Assembly (NCBI RefSeq): GCF_905220415.1 | Contig: NC_059538.1 | Span: 372,001-436,000 of the forward strand | Direction of reading: 5' to 3' | DNA: 64,000 bases | From: Colias croceus | Lineage: Eukaryota > Arthropoda > Insecta > Lepidoptera > Pieridae | In this document: positions 50,482-61,739 of the stretch, in pieces | How the letters are laid out: each line of letters starts with the position of its first letter | Numbering within the stretch: position 1 is the stretch's first letter | Position numbers and translations under genes: made by a program | Notes under the pieces: generated by a model | The model's input: the letters and a program-made list of their open reading frames with translations, nothing else | Told to the model about the DNA's origin: nothing | Databases searched by the model: none

Positions 50482-51516
50482 TAAATCTTTTTCGCTGTTG
50501 GTTAGTCTCCATGGAGATTGACCACCATGACCGAAAATTCAGTCAGGATACCTAAATATTTTTTTGTAAATATTGCTTGAAGAACTCAATATGTTATTAG
50601 TTATTACTATTTTCTCACACTAATAGTTGACGAAGTACAAATTGGCTTGTTAAATATGAATTAACATTTAAATATGTGTTTGTTTTCATTGTTTTGTAAA
50701 GTGTTTACAATTGAGCCACTAATTTATGTCTGTATTATTCTAAAACGTTGAAATAATTGTTAAATGAACTTTTTTATTCAGTTCTGAACTGTGCAAATCT
50801 CCTGACGAAATATGTAGGTATTTTGTAGTAAAAACTGATATAAATCGAGTAGTATCATTTTTATTTTCTTTAAGTAGTTATCTAAGAAATACTAAAAATC
50901 ATTTACTACACAATTTTTGTGCATCGTAACATTCTAAATTTGCACTTAAATTACTCTTTTTATGAAAATATTATGCAATACGATAATGCATAAATTTTAA
51001 TAAATAGTCTATATGAATTGTTAAACAACTTATACAAGCTTTAAAACTTGTCCATAAAATTAGTCATTATTTACTGTAATTAATTGTGTAGACATATAAG
51101 GTAGATAGGAAATCAGTAAAAAGACAAGGAATGCCTTAATGTTAAGCTTCATGTCCACAGGCAATCGATTGACCCAATGCTATAATTATGTCGAGCCAAA
51201 TTAAATTCTAATCTATCTGTTACTGTTTCATAATAGTTTATTACTTCGTCCCTCATATTTTTAATGTTCAATGTCATAGACAAAGTCAGCTGCTCTATTT
51301 ACGACCAAATGCCACGGTGTGGCAATCTGTCATTGTCAGCTGTCATCGTGACATTTTTAATTGTTTTGACATTTTCCCGCCAACAAATCACAGGTAAATT
51401 ATTTTAAGTGTAGTCGTTTAGACGGAGATTATAGAGATAGCCGTGTATATGCATAATTCGTATAAAATTCTTGTTATTTTCTATTACGTAAAACTGACAA
51501 AAGATCATATTTCAGA

Positions 51517-51721
51517 CTAGCGCCGCTCCGCGGTTTCACCCGCATGGCTCCGCTCCTGTTGGTCCAAGCGTGATGATATATAGCCTATAGCCTTTCTTGA
51601 TGAAAGGGCTATCTAACACCGAATAAATTTTCAAATCGGACCAGTAGTTCCTGAGATTAGCGCGTTCAATCAAACAAACAAACAAACTCTGCAGCTTTTA
51701 TTATGCTATGCTGCTATTAGA
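51517..51721 (-). mobile_element. Helitron-like element, family C (copy 4)
   Basis: CTAGCGCCGCTCCGCGGTTT at the 3' end and GCAGCTTTTATTATGCTATG toward the 5' end. The terminal stretch has diverged from the other copies. Confidence 0.7.
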
Positions 51722-52371
51722 GGTAGTATTGTATTAATATTTAATATTAATATTAGTATGACCATATTTCACTCCGTCGTTCTTTTTTTAATTTGGTTAA
51801 TTTTGATAAATGTTTACTTATATGTATAAACCAATTAAGCAAATAAACACCTTATTTTCCTATCGAACACTATTAATAACAGAATATATAATTGCCAATG
51901 ACGAATGTATAAATATCGTTAATAAGTTATTTATTACTCATATTTTATAACAGAATGTATTGCGTAAGGCATTTTCACACGGAAAATCTATGGAACTATA
52001 GTATAGGTATTATATATATGCATATGCTGCTAAAAATAGATATATAACAGTTTCTTAATTAATTATATAAACAGAAATACATAAAGTATCTTAATTAAAA
52101 GAAACTTAAAAGAAATAACAATGTTCAAATATCAAACGTATAAACATTTCAATTTGTGTTTTGTTTTTACTCTCTATATTCCAATTATTCCTCCTCCAAT
52201 GTAAATTAGAGGCGTCTGTTTGTTTTGATTTATTTCTCCGTCATTAAATTTAAAACGTAAAATAAAAGGAACATGTTAAAATGATAACCAACAAAATATA
52301 TAAAAAAAAAATATTATCTAAATTAGTTACTTAAAAAAAATAGGTTTCACGACCAAAAAAAGATTCAATTT

Positions 52372-52548
52372 AAAAAAAGACGTGTGGCACTCGGTGGCTG
52401 CCGCGGTAAAGCTATTGCATAGCATGCCTTCAAGCCACACCTCCGTGCCCGTCGGAGTGGTGAGCGTGAGGTTTTTTTCGTTACGGAATTTCTGGATTTG
52501 GTCCCCGCGCTCAAGACCCGCGATAGAAGCTATGCAATAGCTTAAAAA
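52372..52548 (+). mobile_element. Dispersed ~175-bp element, copy 2
   Basis: It runs from AAAAAAAGACGTGTGGCACT to GCTATGCAATAGCTTAAAAA, matching 36634-36808 in reverse with scattered differences. Poly-A-like runs stand at both ends. Confidence 0.65.
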
Positions 52549-55500
52549 CTATAAACAGTTGACTAGATAGCTATTTATCTTTTAATATTATGAAAGTAAC
52601 AAATCGAATTACAGCTAAAGAAAACGTATTTGACACATCTTAACTTATCTCATAAGCACAGATTATCGAGCACTTGTGGCCGCTAAAATTAAGTTATTTT
52701 AAGGCTTCGGTGTTGCCTTCAATCGGATTTGGCCCACGCAAACTTTTATTGACGTTATTTTGTTGTATGTGGCAATTACGGTTAATATATATCCTTGTTA
52801 CTATGCTGAAAATATGAATACTTCTATTTTAAGATGTATATTAAATATAAAATATGTTTTTATTACAAAAATTGTTAAAATTTAAACGTTTCAAAGGTAA
52901 ATTTCTAGGAACTGTGTACCTATTAAACTTCCGATTCCGAAAAAGCTTGTAGGTATCTACCGTATATAGGTATATCAATTGCTAATGATGTTATATGATT
53001 GATTAAACGGGGGCAAATATTTTAAAAAACGTTCCTTTTCAGTTGAAAAATATTCGTAAAGATTTACCAATTAAAATTTCCCTTTGAAATTTCCCGCGTT
53101 TTTTTTATCTTTTGTATTTTGTGTTCCATTTGTTTCTCCCCCATCTCTACTTATAAATTTTGAAATGCAATGCTAATAAAAACTATTGATAATCTTTGCT
53201 ATCTATTTCATTTTGATATTTTCCTAGAAAGAAACAATAGAATCCGTGACCACTTTCACTACAAAACGGTTGAAATGGCGACTTGAATAAATATGAATCG
53301 ATCTTTTCAATTCGTTTTAGTTATTACAATTTATTAGATATCTCCAGATCTTGCTTGTATTAAAATTCAAAACGTTTTACTGTTTATAATAAACTTGTAG
53401 AGTTGTTTCTTTTGTATCAAAAACTAAAGAACCGAATAAGCTGATATTATAACGTGTGTAGAAATGTAGAAAACGTAAATAAGTACCTATGTGCTAAATT
53501 TTGAAAATTTGCATGCCGATAAAGCGTACCTAGCTTGAAATGAGTAGATACCAATTTTCACAGATAACGCAAGAAGCTATTATTTGGAACTAGAGAAAAA
53601 TGTTTAGATTTAACTAGTAGTTTTTTTAATAATCCAATCTAATGCAATCAAACCAATGCTTGTAATTAATTATCACACCGCTTCTATATTATAACCTATC
53701 AGCTCAATTCAAGCTCAGCTTTATTCAATTAGGCTTCTTTTAAAAGCAAATAACATTTTTTAGAATTTACCACTTCGAACAACAAAGCACATGCAACTGC
53801 TAGATTACATAGAATAACTGGTAAAAATCACTTGGTAACTGCAGGAATTCGAGCCCTTCCACGTGTCTGCGTCGCTGCGTCTATTTGCAGTAAATGGGTC
53901 AAGCCGGTCCCAAGTTAGATGCAATAACGAATACAAAAAGAGTAAAACGGCGGGGCGGGTAGCACGGCGGTAACTGCAGTTTGTTTAAACGTTGGTTAGC
54001 GAACGGTTGCCAAACTCTATGGTGTGGGATGTCGATTATCGAATAAAATTAAATTAACAATCAGTTTTATTAAATTGATATAATAGAGTTTATTATATCG
54101 CTTTCTTAACTTTTGTTAATAGCTCTTAATAATCATAATGACAATAGTTGGATTGAGAATGTTTGATATATGAAAATACCAATATCAATTTTGTTAGTGC
54201 TGATCTTATAAGTTAGCTATTCTAATTTCAATGCCATATTGATCGAAAAGGAAAAATTTTCGAATCAACATATTGTTATTAACGAAATATTATCTTTATT
54301 AATCTGATATAATTGACACATAGCTGAATTCGTAGCAGCACTGCGTAGTTTTCGTTTGGAGGTTATGCATGGAGTTCAAACAATGAAGGTCAACCCGTAA
54401 AAGAATAGTGGTCGACATTGGTGGCTTTACACATAATTTACATTACATTATAGTACATTTATTATGTACATTACGGAAGTGTCTGACTTGTTTGCCTTAT
54501 ACGAACACGCTTGTCTTGACGCCTTGTGAATAAAATAATTAATTGTAAGCTTTATAATTTTTCTCGTTTTATCTTTATGTATAGTGTTAATGGTTCAATA
54601 AATTTAAGTGGGGAAACTAAAAGGTTGTTTGGAGTTGTTATTGTGGTACACTACGGAAGTATATAAATGTGTTTTTATAGAAAATGTAATAGAGAAAAGA
54701 AACATTATGATGGTTAAAATGATAAGAGCTTTTTTTGCTCTACTGAAAACATTTTTAAATACAAATGACTTATTCGACTCAAATTTTCATACAAAGTTAC
54801 CCAATTATCAACCATTCGTTTTAAAACTTACAACACAGTTAAATCTCCCGATAAACACCAGTTAACGTTGGCGCAAGTGAGCCGGTGCATCGGCCGCCAT
54901 TGCGTAACGTCTCCTATTTATACTGCAAGACACCACCCCCGGCTGACTCACTCCGGAACTAGAGAAAGTTTGCATGTCCAAGCTGTTATATTATCTGTGA
55001 TTTGGGTCTCCCAAAATGCGGGAGCGATTCATTTGGGTCCTCCAAAAATATATTTTGAAAGTTTTTTTTTTTATTTTTGAAAGTAGAACATTAATTCAAA
55101 AAAGAATATGTTTAATAAAAGGAGAAGATAAATTGACACACTATTGCGCACCAATTTCTATGGAAAAAACCATTTTCTATTTTTATAACCGAATATTGAA
55201 TAGTATGAAAGTGCAGTTTCTCTATACGAAAACTCAACATCGTGGTTATTGCCAATAACTATATAATTTTGATCGGTTTTCTATCGATCTTCACGCAAAT
55301 TCTTAGACTCCAACTTTTTACTCTTTTGGAATTTAGAGCAAAATTAATTTTAGTATTTTTTTACTAGTATGCGTGTTATTTATTGTTATAATTATTACAT
55401 AATGATTGCATTAAGACGATTTGAAATCTAGGTCTTATTAGTGCAATTAATTTTAGTTATGACTAACGTTATATAATAGGAACGTGGGTTAGTATAGAAA

Positions 55501-56958
55501 ATAATAAAATCAAATAAAGATAAATTTTGTATGATTTAAAAAACTTAGTCTCGTTATATCGAATTTGTAAATACTATATTATAGTTACAGATTTATATTA
55601 TCTCGTAGAACAGTATATAGCTACCCACTTTTTAGAAATTCCGAAATAGAATAAAATTATGAATGAAAACGAAGGCAGTTTTAGTACTATATGACCTTTG
55701 TAGTTAAACTATTATAATTTATTATCAGCTACTATATTAGGTTCAATCTTTGAAAACTTCATCAAACTGAACAGATTATAAGGTTAGCCTTATCACGCCA
55801 CATTATGTAATTTGTCCTTATGTTTATTTCAATATATCTAAGTTCAAGAACACTTCCGTGTAGCAAGGTAAGATAGATTTAATAGTATTATTTATTTATA
55901 AATATTTAAAATAGATAATATTATCTTATTCACCTCAGCAATAAATATATTCTTCGGTCTACTGGCTTGCACGTTAATGAGGCGAGAGGTCATTAGTTCG
56001 ATTCCTGGTAATTAAATAACTGGATTTTCAAAGGATTATAAGAACGTAAAGAAAATTAACTAAATAAATAAAATCGCCTAAATCTGCTCTATCATTTACT
56101 AGGTACTATGTTAAGTAGCGCTCGTTTGTTTATGTGTCGTTATAGTAACTTAGGAACGGATCAGTGACTTACAACAAGACAGGTGAATGATAACATTTGG
56201 CACCGAAAAAGCAAATCTTAGTCACGAGAAAATTCTCGTACGCTTTTCTCATGTCATCGACAAAGGAAAACTCTCATTAAACGTAAATCTAACACGGAAA
56301 TGCCTACGCATTGTTCCTAACAATTGTTTTCCCATTTTCTCGCTGCCGCGGCCGACGCTCCCGTTGACCGCCGGCGACCGTGCGTCGACCCCATCGCCGC
56401 CCGACTGCGCGTTATCATGCGCTTTCACGCCATAGCGATTCCAAATTTGAATTACTTTTTTTTAATTTACTTTTTTCGAATTTACTTTCAACCAGACTTT
56501 CCATGGAGTTAACACTCCGTGGAGCTCTTATTGAATACATTATGGCGGATCGTGTTAGAATTTTGCAGTTTCTTATTTAACAGATTCAACCAATTGGTTT
56601 ATTATGCACACCGGAAGATTTCTGGCTAATATAATATTGACGTAACTTTATCTGTTTTTATGTTTAGATGTGGTCAAAATTTGTTAAGTATGTGCATACT
56701 TGATAAGAGTTTGCAGACGATTTAGTTGGATCTCCTGACCTTTTGTTTCAAAGGTTATTAATATTTGACGAGTGTTTGACAACAGAGCAAGTGCGACGCC
56801 CCCAGTCCACTGCCCTCGCAGTTTGTGGGCTAAAATATTATGTTCATTTTTTATAATTTACGAATGACGCTTGTTATAATTGTGAGTGACATCAAATTAT
56901 AAAATGTAGAGCAGATTGATTATTTTGTTATATACGAAATGGGATATTTATAGAAGTA
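52549..56958. other. Gene-free interval with decayed repeats
   Basis: At 53715-53790 a reversed LINE 3' region is visible (TTTATTCAATTAGGCTTCTT, compare 60110). A GC-richer patch is at 53850-54010. At 55966-56012, TAGTTCGATTCCTGG is a B-box-like trace of another tRNA-derived SINE. A second GC patch is at 56340-56430. No exon is supported. Confidence 0.4.
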
Positions 56959-57132
56959 CTAGATTTGAGCCCGCGTCTTCGCCCGCGTTTTCGGAAGGAA
57001 ATCCCGCATTGTTTTCGTTACCGTGGGATTACCGGGGTAAAACCTATCCTATGTGTTAATCCAAGTTACTCTCTCTATAGGTGTGCAAAATTTCATTGTA
57101 ATCGGTTCAGTAGAATTTGCGTGAAAGAGTAA

Positions 57133-57164
<32 letters not shown>

Positions 57165-57201
57165 TCCTCACAAACTTTCGCATTTTACAATGATAGTAGG
57201 A
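56959..57201 (-). mobile_element. Helitron-like element, family A variant with (CA)n
   Basis: CTAG at 56959-56962 is the 3' end; the 5' end is TCCTACTATCATTGTAAAAT on the minus strand. The position usually held by (CTGT)n is a (CA)n microsatellite at about 57136-57164. Confidence 0.75.
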
Positions 57202-57755
57202 TAAAGGTTTGAAATAAAACGAAAATTGTCGCTTCAATTATTTATTTTTTTAAATAGTATACACAATAAACCTAAAAAAAACATGCATCAGTTTATTTCA
57301 TTCTGAACGTACCTTAAAAAAACACTTAAACAACTAGTAAATAGTACAAACTAAATAAAAACAGTCGAACAATAATTCTTTCTCGCTAGTTATCAACAGA
57401 AGTTTTAATAAGGTTTCAAACGCTTCTAAAAACTATAATACAATTCAAAATTTTCTTACAAAATTTACATTAAATCTCTACAAGAACCTCATGAGAATTT
57501 CATCTCAATAAATAAATATCCAGAATAATAATGTTTTCTTTCAATAAACATAACTTTATACAAACGATACGAATATTCCACGTTTCGTCTTTAATATTAT
57601 ACAAAAGCTTAACAATGAATGTTACCATTTTTTGTAATAATAAAACAATAATGAGAAATCTGCCGAATGTGGGAGAGAAATCGACACTTTGTTTTTGTAA
57701 TACAACTTATTTATTTATAAACTAAACAATAACAATCATAAAATTCATTAAGGCT

Positions 57756-57923
57756 GGCTACTCACGTACCGGCCGCAGGGGCAATATTGCAACAATCTCG
57801 GTTGCACGGCGGTTGGAGCAATTTCAGTTGTTCTCTAAATTGCTTGCCTATACACATCACAATTAAGGAGACAATTAAGGGTCCAATTCTAAAATTGCCC
57901 CTGCTGCAGGTACGTGAGTAGCC
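57756..57923. mobile_element. MITE with ~30-bp imperfect TIRs
   Basis: GGCTACTCACGTACC at the left and GGTACGTGAGTAGCC at the right are perfect inverted copies. The pairing goes on imperfectly through GCAGGGGCAAT / ATTGCCCCTGC. It is 168 bp long with no frame. Possible flanking TTAA/TAAAA bases do not define a clear duplication. Confidence 0.7.
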
Positions 57924-58339
57924 GGTTTTAGTATGCTTTCAGATGTTAATAGATTTGACGTATGGTACTAGTAATTTAAAAACATTCAAACAAATGGATT
58001 ACAGATAGATTTAGAGCTAGCGCGCTAACAGTTTAAATATGAAAGGATATAATAAGATCTAATTTGTAAACAGCTTAATTTTAATCAGAACTTTATTCTT
58101 GAAATTAAATTTACACTAATATAAACTCAATATAAATTTACAAAGGTAAAAATTAATAGATCGCTTTAAAAGCAACACATTAATTGTAATACTACGAATC
58201 TCTAAACATATTACTAAAACTATATATCAATTGTTAATTCTAGATACATAGGAACATAAAACATTAGTATTTAGATCTTAATTTATTTACACCTAACGAA
58301 TTTACATATATAATGTAATATGTACTATGAATTAAGAAA

Positions 58340-58388
58340 TACCCTTTGCTACTGAGGAACCTTTGGAAGTTTATTGATAAGATGACCT
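58340..58388 (-). pseudogene. Partial duplicate of the last intron/exon junction of Lsm11
   Basis: TACCCTTTGCTACTGAGGAA, then CCTTTGGAAGTTTA and TTGATAAGAT, repeat the segment 58570-58622 that spans the acceptor of the last Lsm11 exon, with small changes and a 6-bp deletion. It lies just 3' of the stop codon, in the likely 3' UTR, and is not coding. Confidence 0.6.
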
Positions 58389-58433
58389 AACTATACATAA
58401 CTATATACAATAATCTGTCACGCCCCCCACCCT

Positions 58434-59161
58434 CTATCTCTCCACAATATTGACCAGCACCACGTGCTCCCCGCGCACCATCAACTGCGGCACGTGGCGG
58501 GTGCACTCCCACACGCCGCCCCCCAGCGGTGTCTCCGTCACTAGCGGCACCGGGGATATCGCAGCCGCTGTACCCTTGGCTACTGGGGTACCTTTGGAAG
58601 TTTAGACCAGTTGATAAGATAACCTTCCAGTCTTTACCTATCTGATTATGAAGCTAGATAATCATGGCGTAACCATTTTGATAAGATTACCCAGGTTCTC
58701 CCTAGATCGTCATATCTTAATCATGAAGCTAGGAGGTTATATTTTACATGGGTTTCTCCTGTGAAAGAAGTTACCTATACTTCTATATACATAAATATCA
58801 AGCCAATTAACTGACAAGTCAATAATTTCACCTATAGTAATCCCCTATTTCTCCATAACATTGAAAAATAAACAAATCCGGCTCATGTTATCTACGTGAT
58901 CTATATTTTTCTTGTCTGTCTTTCCTAAATTATCCAGAGCCTACTCTGACTAAAAATAGTTAGAACTGCTATATTAATCCAGATATGTAAGCTACAAAAC
59001 ATTTAATACATACCTAAACCAGGAGGCACTTTCCTCTTCTTAGGGCCCTTCCGTTTCCACACCTCTAGTACATCAGTGAGTGCGAGGTTCCACTGCTTGT
59101 CGAAGGCCACTAGGGTCGCAAATAACGCCCCTCGGATTGAATTGGCACTTCTCGTTACCAC
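58434..59161 (-). CDS. Lsm11: U7 snRNA-associated Sm-like protein LSM11, last two exons (5' part not found)
   Basis: Lsm11 replaces an SmD protein in the U7 snRNP, which cleaves histone pre-mRNA 3' ends in the nucleus. The penultimate exon 59161-59014 enters in phase 0 and encodes RGALFATLVAFDKQWNLALT, the Sm1-type motif of LSM11 (FLVAFDKFWNMALTDV in human), then a lysine-rich stretch (KRKGPKKRK). After a phase-1 donor the last exon, 58582-58434, encodes WECTRHVPQLMVRGEHVVLV and a TAG stop, matching the Sm2 motif RH(I/V)NQIFIRGENVLLV at the human C-terminus. An alternative acceptor 9 nt upstream (58591) keeps the frame. The spacer between Sm1 and Sm2 is much shorter than in human. The N-terminal exons were not recognised up to 64 kb. 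Confidence 0.85.
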
Positions 59162-59876
59162 CTGTTGAAAATCATAATAATTTTATTGCTGTATGTGATT
59201 AAATATAAGAGAAATACGTATCACCTTATGAGGCTAAAGGAAAGAGAATAGATTGCATTTATTCATTTCATAATAATAAGATAAAGTAAACACACTTATT
59301 ACATAGAACTGAAACGAAAAAAAAAACATTATACGTACAAAGAATTAAAATACTTTCAAGACACTAGCAAAATTCCTAGTAGCATTGGAAACACTAGAAA
59401 TCAAACTTGAAAGCGGTAAAACGTATGAAATAATCGCCAATTACCTCATTATTATCCAAAACTAGCGCTTATCATTAATTATTCAAGTGTTAGAGCGTCG
59501 AGAGTACTTCAAGACCGTCAAGTGGGAAATACTTGTAACCATGTGACATTATAAATATAACTAACTAGTGGCATCACAAACATTTCAATTATTGAGATAA
59601 TAAAATGAATTGTATTGTATTTAGTTTTAATTTAAATTTTGTAAGCATCGGGTAAATTTCCAGAAATACAAGTCAACGAGAAAAGGCGATTAACGCAGAT
59701 TCACTAGGTTCATAGAGACATTTATTTCAAAGAAATATCATGTTATGTACCCAGTTTAGAATTGTTTTCAATCGTGTATTTTAAGACCTAACTACCAAAA
59801 AATATCTCTGTTCAAAATTCCTATTAATCCCTATTCATTACTACATGATACTAAAATCTATTTATTTTTGTTCCAG

Positions 59877-59954
59877 GCGAGTTCACCTATCCACCAAATG
59901 TGTTCAACTGCAACAGACGCTTCCATTACACTAGTTACTACTTTTTACCTGCGG
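59877..59954 (+). CDS. Possible internal exon, unknown gene
   Basis: A 78-bp block lies between TTGTTCCAG and GTAAGTATT, both strong splice sites. In the frame with two leading bases it reads EFTYPPNVFNCNRRFHYTSY, then YFLPAG, with phase 1 at the donor. The Cys/Tyr/Phe/Arg-rich content looks protein-like, but the stretch is short and a second frame is also open. I do not recognise the family. It could belong to the gene starting at 29245, or be chance. The minus strand also has a short ATG frame here. Confidence 0.3.
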
Positions 59955-60100
59955 GTAAGTATTGCGTAATATGTTTCTGGGTATAAGAAACGTTCCAGAA
60001 CATTGAAAATCAAAACCTTCAAATTGTAAAAAATAGACCAAATTGTAAAGACCTCTCTGTACTTACATATAAAAAAAGAATCATTCTAATCAAACCCAAA

Positions 60101-60515
60101 CATTTATTTATTCAATTAGACTTCTTTTAGAAGTACTTTTGAAACGTCATTACATATTTTAACTTTTACCACCGATTCGGAAAGCAGTATCTACGGAGAA
60201 GAACCGGCAAGAAACTCCATAGTTGCTCTTTTTAATCATGTCAGTTTTACAATTTAATTTTACAAAATACATAATATGTACATTATAATCATAATATGCC
60301 AAAGAACTGTCCTGTGGTTTTTACGCGACAACCCTCCATGGGTTTTTATCGTCCATATATTCCTGAATACTGGTACGCTCTCTGAATTAGTACATTTTTT
60401 ATATAAGTTTTAAATTTAGAACTACTAAACTCTTTACCCAGTCGAAAGTTATGCGGTAACAAAAAAAAAACCTCAGATCTTCCACTTTTTAAAGTCAGTT
60501 GATAATAACAGAGAC
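60101..60515 (-). mobile_element. 5'-truncated LINE, 3' end of ORF2 and 3' UTR
   Basis: Read on the minus strand it covers the final ORF2 codons (EFSSSKFKTYIKNVL, then a stop shifted relative to the plus-strand copy). It then runs through a 3' UTR with AAAAACCACAGGACAGTTCT and GAAGAACCGGCAAGAAACTC and ends in (TAAA)n. The region matching 63855-63995 is nearly identical, so both derive from one family, in opposite orientation. Confidence 0.8.
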
Positions 60516-60575
60516 TAGTAATAAAATTAAGATTTCTTCGGAACGCAATACAGCCTTCTCAAGACCTGCGATATA

Positions 60576-60757
60576 TCTGTGCACTATTTTGTTTGCAAAG
60601 GCTTGTAATTATGTATGTATGTATGATTTTCACGCATAAACTACTGGACCGATTTTGATAAAATTTGGCACAGACAATCTTTAGACCCTGAGAAAGAACA
60701 TATGCTACCTTTTATTGCGAAATATGTAACTCGGGCGAAGCCGGGGCGGACCGCTAG
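60576..60757 (+). mobile_element. Helitron-like element, family D, full length
   Basis: TCTGTGCACTATTTTGTTTG at the 5' end, (GTAT)n, ACTACTGGACCGATTTTGAT, and GGGGCGGACCGCTAG at the 3' end (CTAG 60754-60757). Confidence 0.75.
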
Positions 60758-60865
60758 TCTTGTATAATTTGCATGTACAGATGCGCAAGCGCAACCAGAC
60801 AATCAGCAATAACCAAACAAACGATTACTACATTTCACACTACCATTGTTGTTAATAGACCTAAC

Positions 60866-61015
60866 TATTTATTTATTTATAATTCCTTATTGTACAAAAT
60901 ATGAGAAAACAATAGTGTGCAAAAAGAAGTATTACAAGAGCATAATTTGCACAAAAGGCTGCCTTATTGCTAAAAAGCAATCTCTACCAGGGAACCTGGC
61001 TACTACTACTAACAA
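60866..61015 (-). mobile_element. Second LINE 3' tail, different family
   Basis: (TTTA)n TTCCTTATTGTACAAAATAT and GGCTGCCTTATTGCTAAAAA, then GCAATCTCTACCAGGGAACC, form the reversed 3' UTR of a common lepidopteran LINE. No coding part remains. Confidence 0.6.
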
Positions 61016-61101
61016 CCACAGATAATTAAGATTTTTACAACATCTTAACGGATTAGTAAGATTCAGACATCAGTCAAAACAACTAAATTTGAAGATGTAT
61101 A

Positions 61102-61259
61102 TCCATACTTAATATTATAAATGCGAAAGTAACTCTGTCTGTCTGTCTGTCTGTTACTCAATCACGCCAAAAACTACAGAGCCAATTTTCATGAAATTGG
61201 TATGGAGATATTTTGATACCCGAGAAAGGACATAGGCTACTTTTTATCCCGGATAATGA
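61102..61259 (+). mobile_element. Helitron-like element, family A, 5' two-thirds
   Basis: It starts TCCATACTTAATATTATAAA and is collinear with 8714-8954 to TATCCCGG, then breaks at 61259. The sequence 61260-61740 that follows is unidentified. Confidence 0.7.
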
Positions 61260-61739
61260 CGAGTTTGTGTCGGGTTAGTGAAGATATATAAGACAGTATT
61301 GATAACATAACGATAGCTATATCTGTTTTCGATAAAAAAATTATACGAGACAATACCGCTCAGTCAACACAACATAGTGAGTACCACTGAACCAGCTGTT
61401 CACACGAATAAGATAAACACCGGGCAAAATAAACACGTCTAGAGGAGATAAATTCGCTTTCATAATATTGTGAAATGGCCTAAATGCTGCATTTGAGATA
61501 ATTACAATTATTTTTATTGTCTGTCACCAAGTTTGTTATTGGCATTGCTTTGTCTGTGATTTCGAGGCCTAAAGAAAATATGTCTGGAATAGTAAGAAGT
61601 ATTTCAATTGTATGAATGTTTTCATAAAACAGAAATACTTATCAATCGAGTAAATTAAAAAAAATAATAAAACAACAAGCTGAGATTATTTATAATACTT
61701 ATAATTATAATATTAATGGTCTAATTTTACTTTGTTTCC

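Noticed and set aside
59885..59927. Minus-strand ATG frame starting MEASVAVEHIWW, as Lsm11 exon 1
   Set aside because: No similarity to LSM11 N-termini, no demonstrable junction to 59161, and it overlaps a better plus-strand exon candidate.
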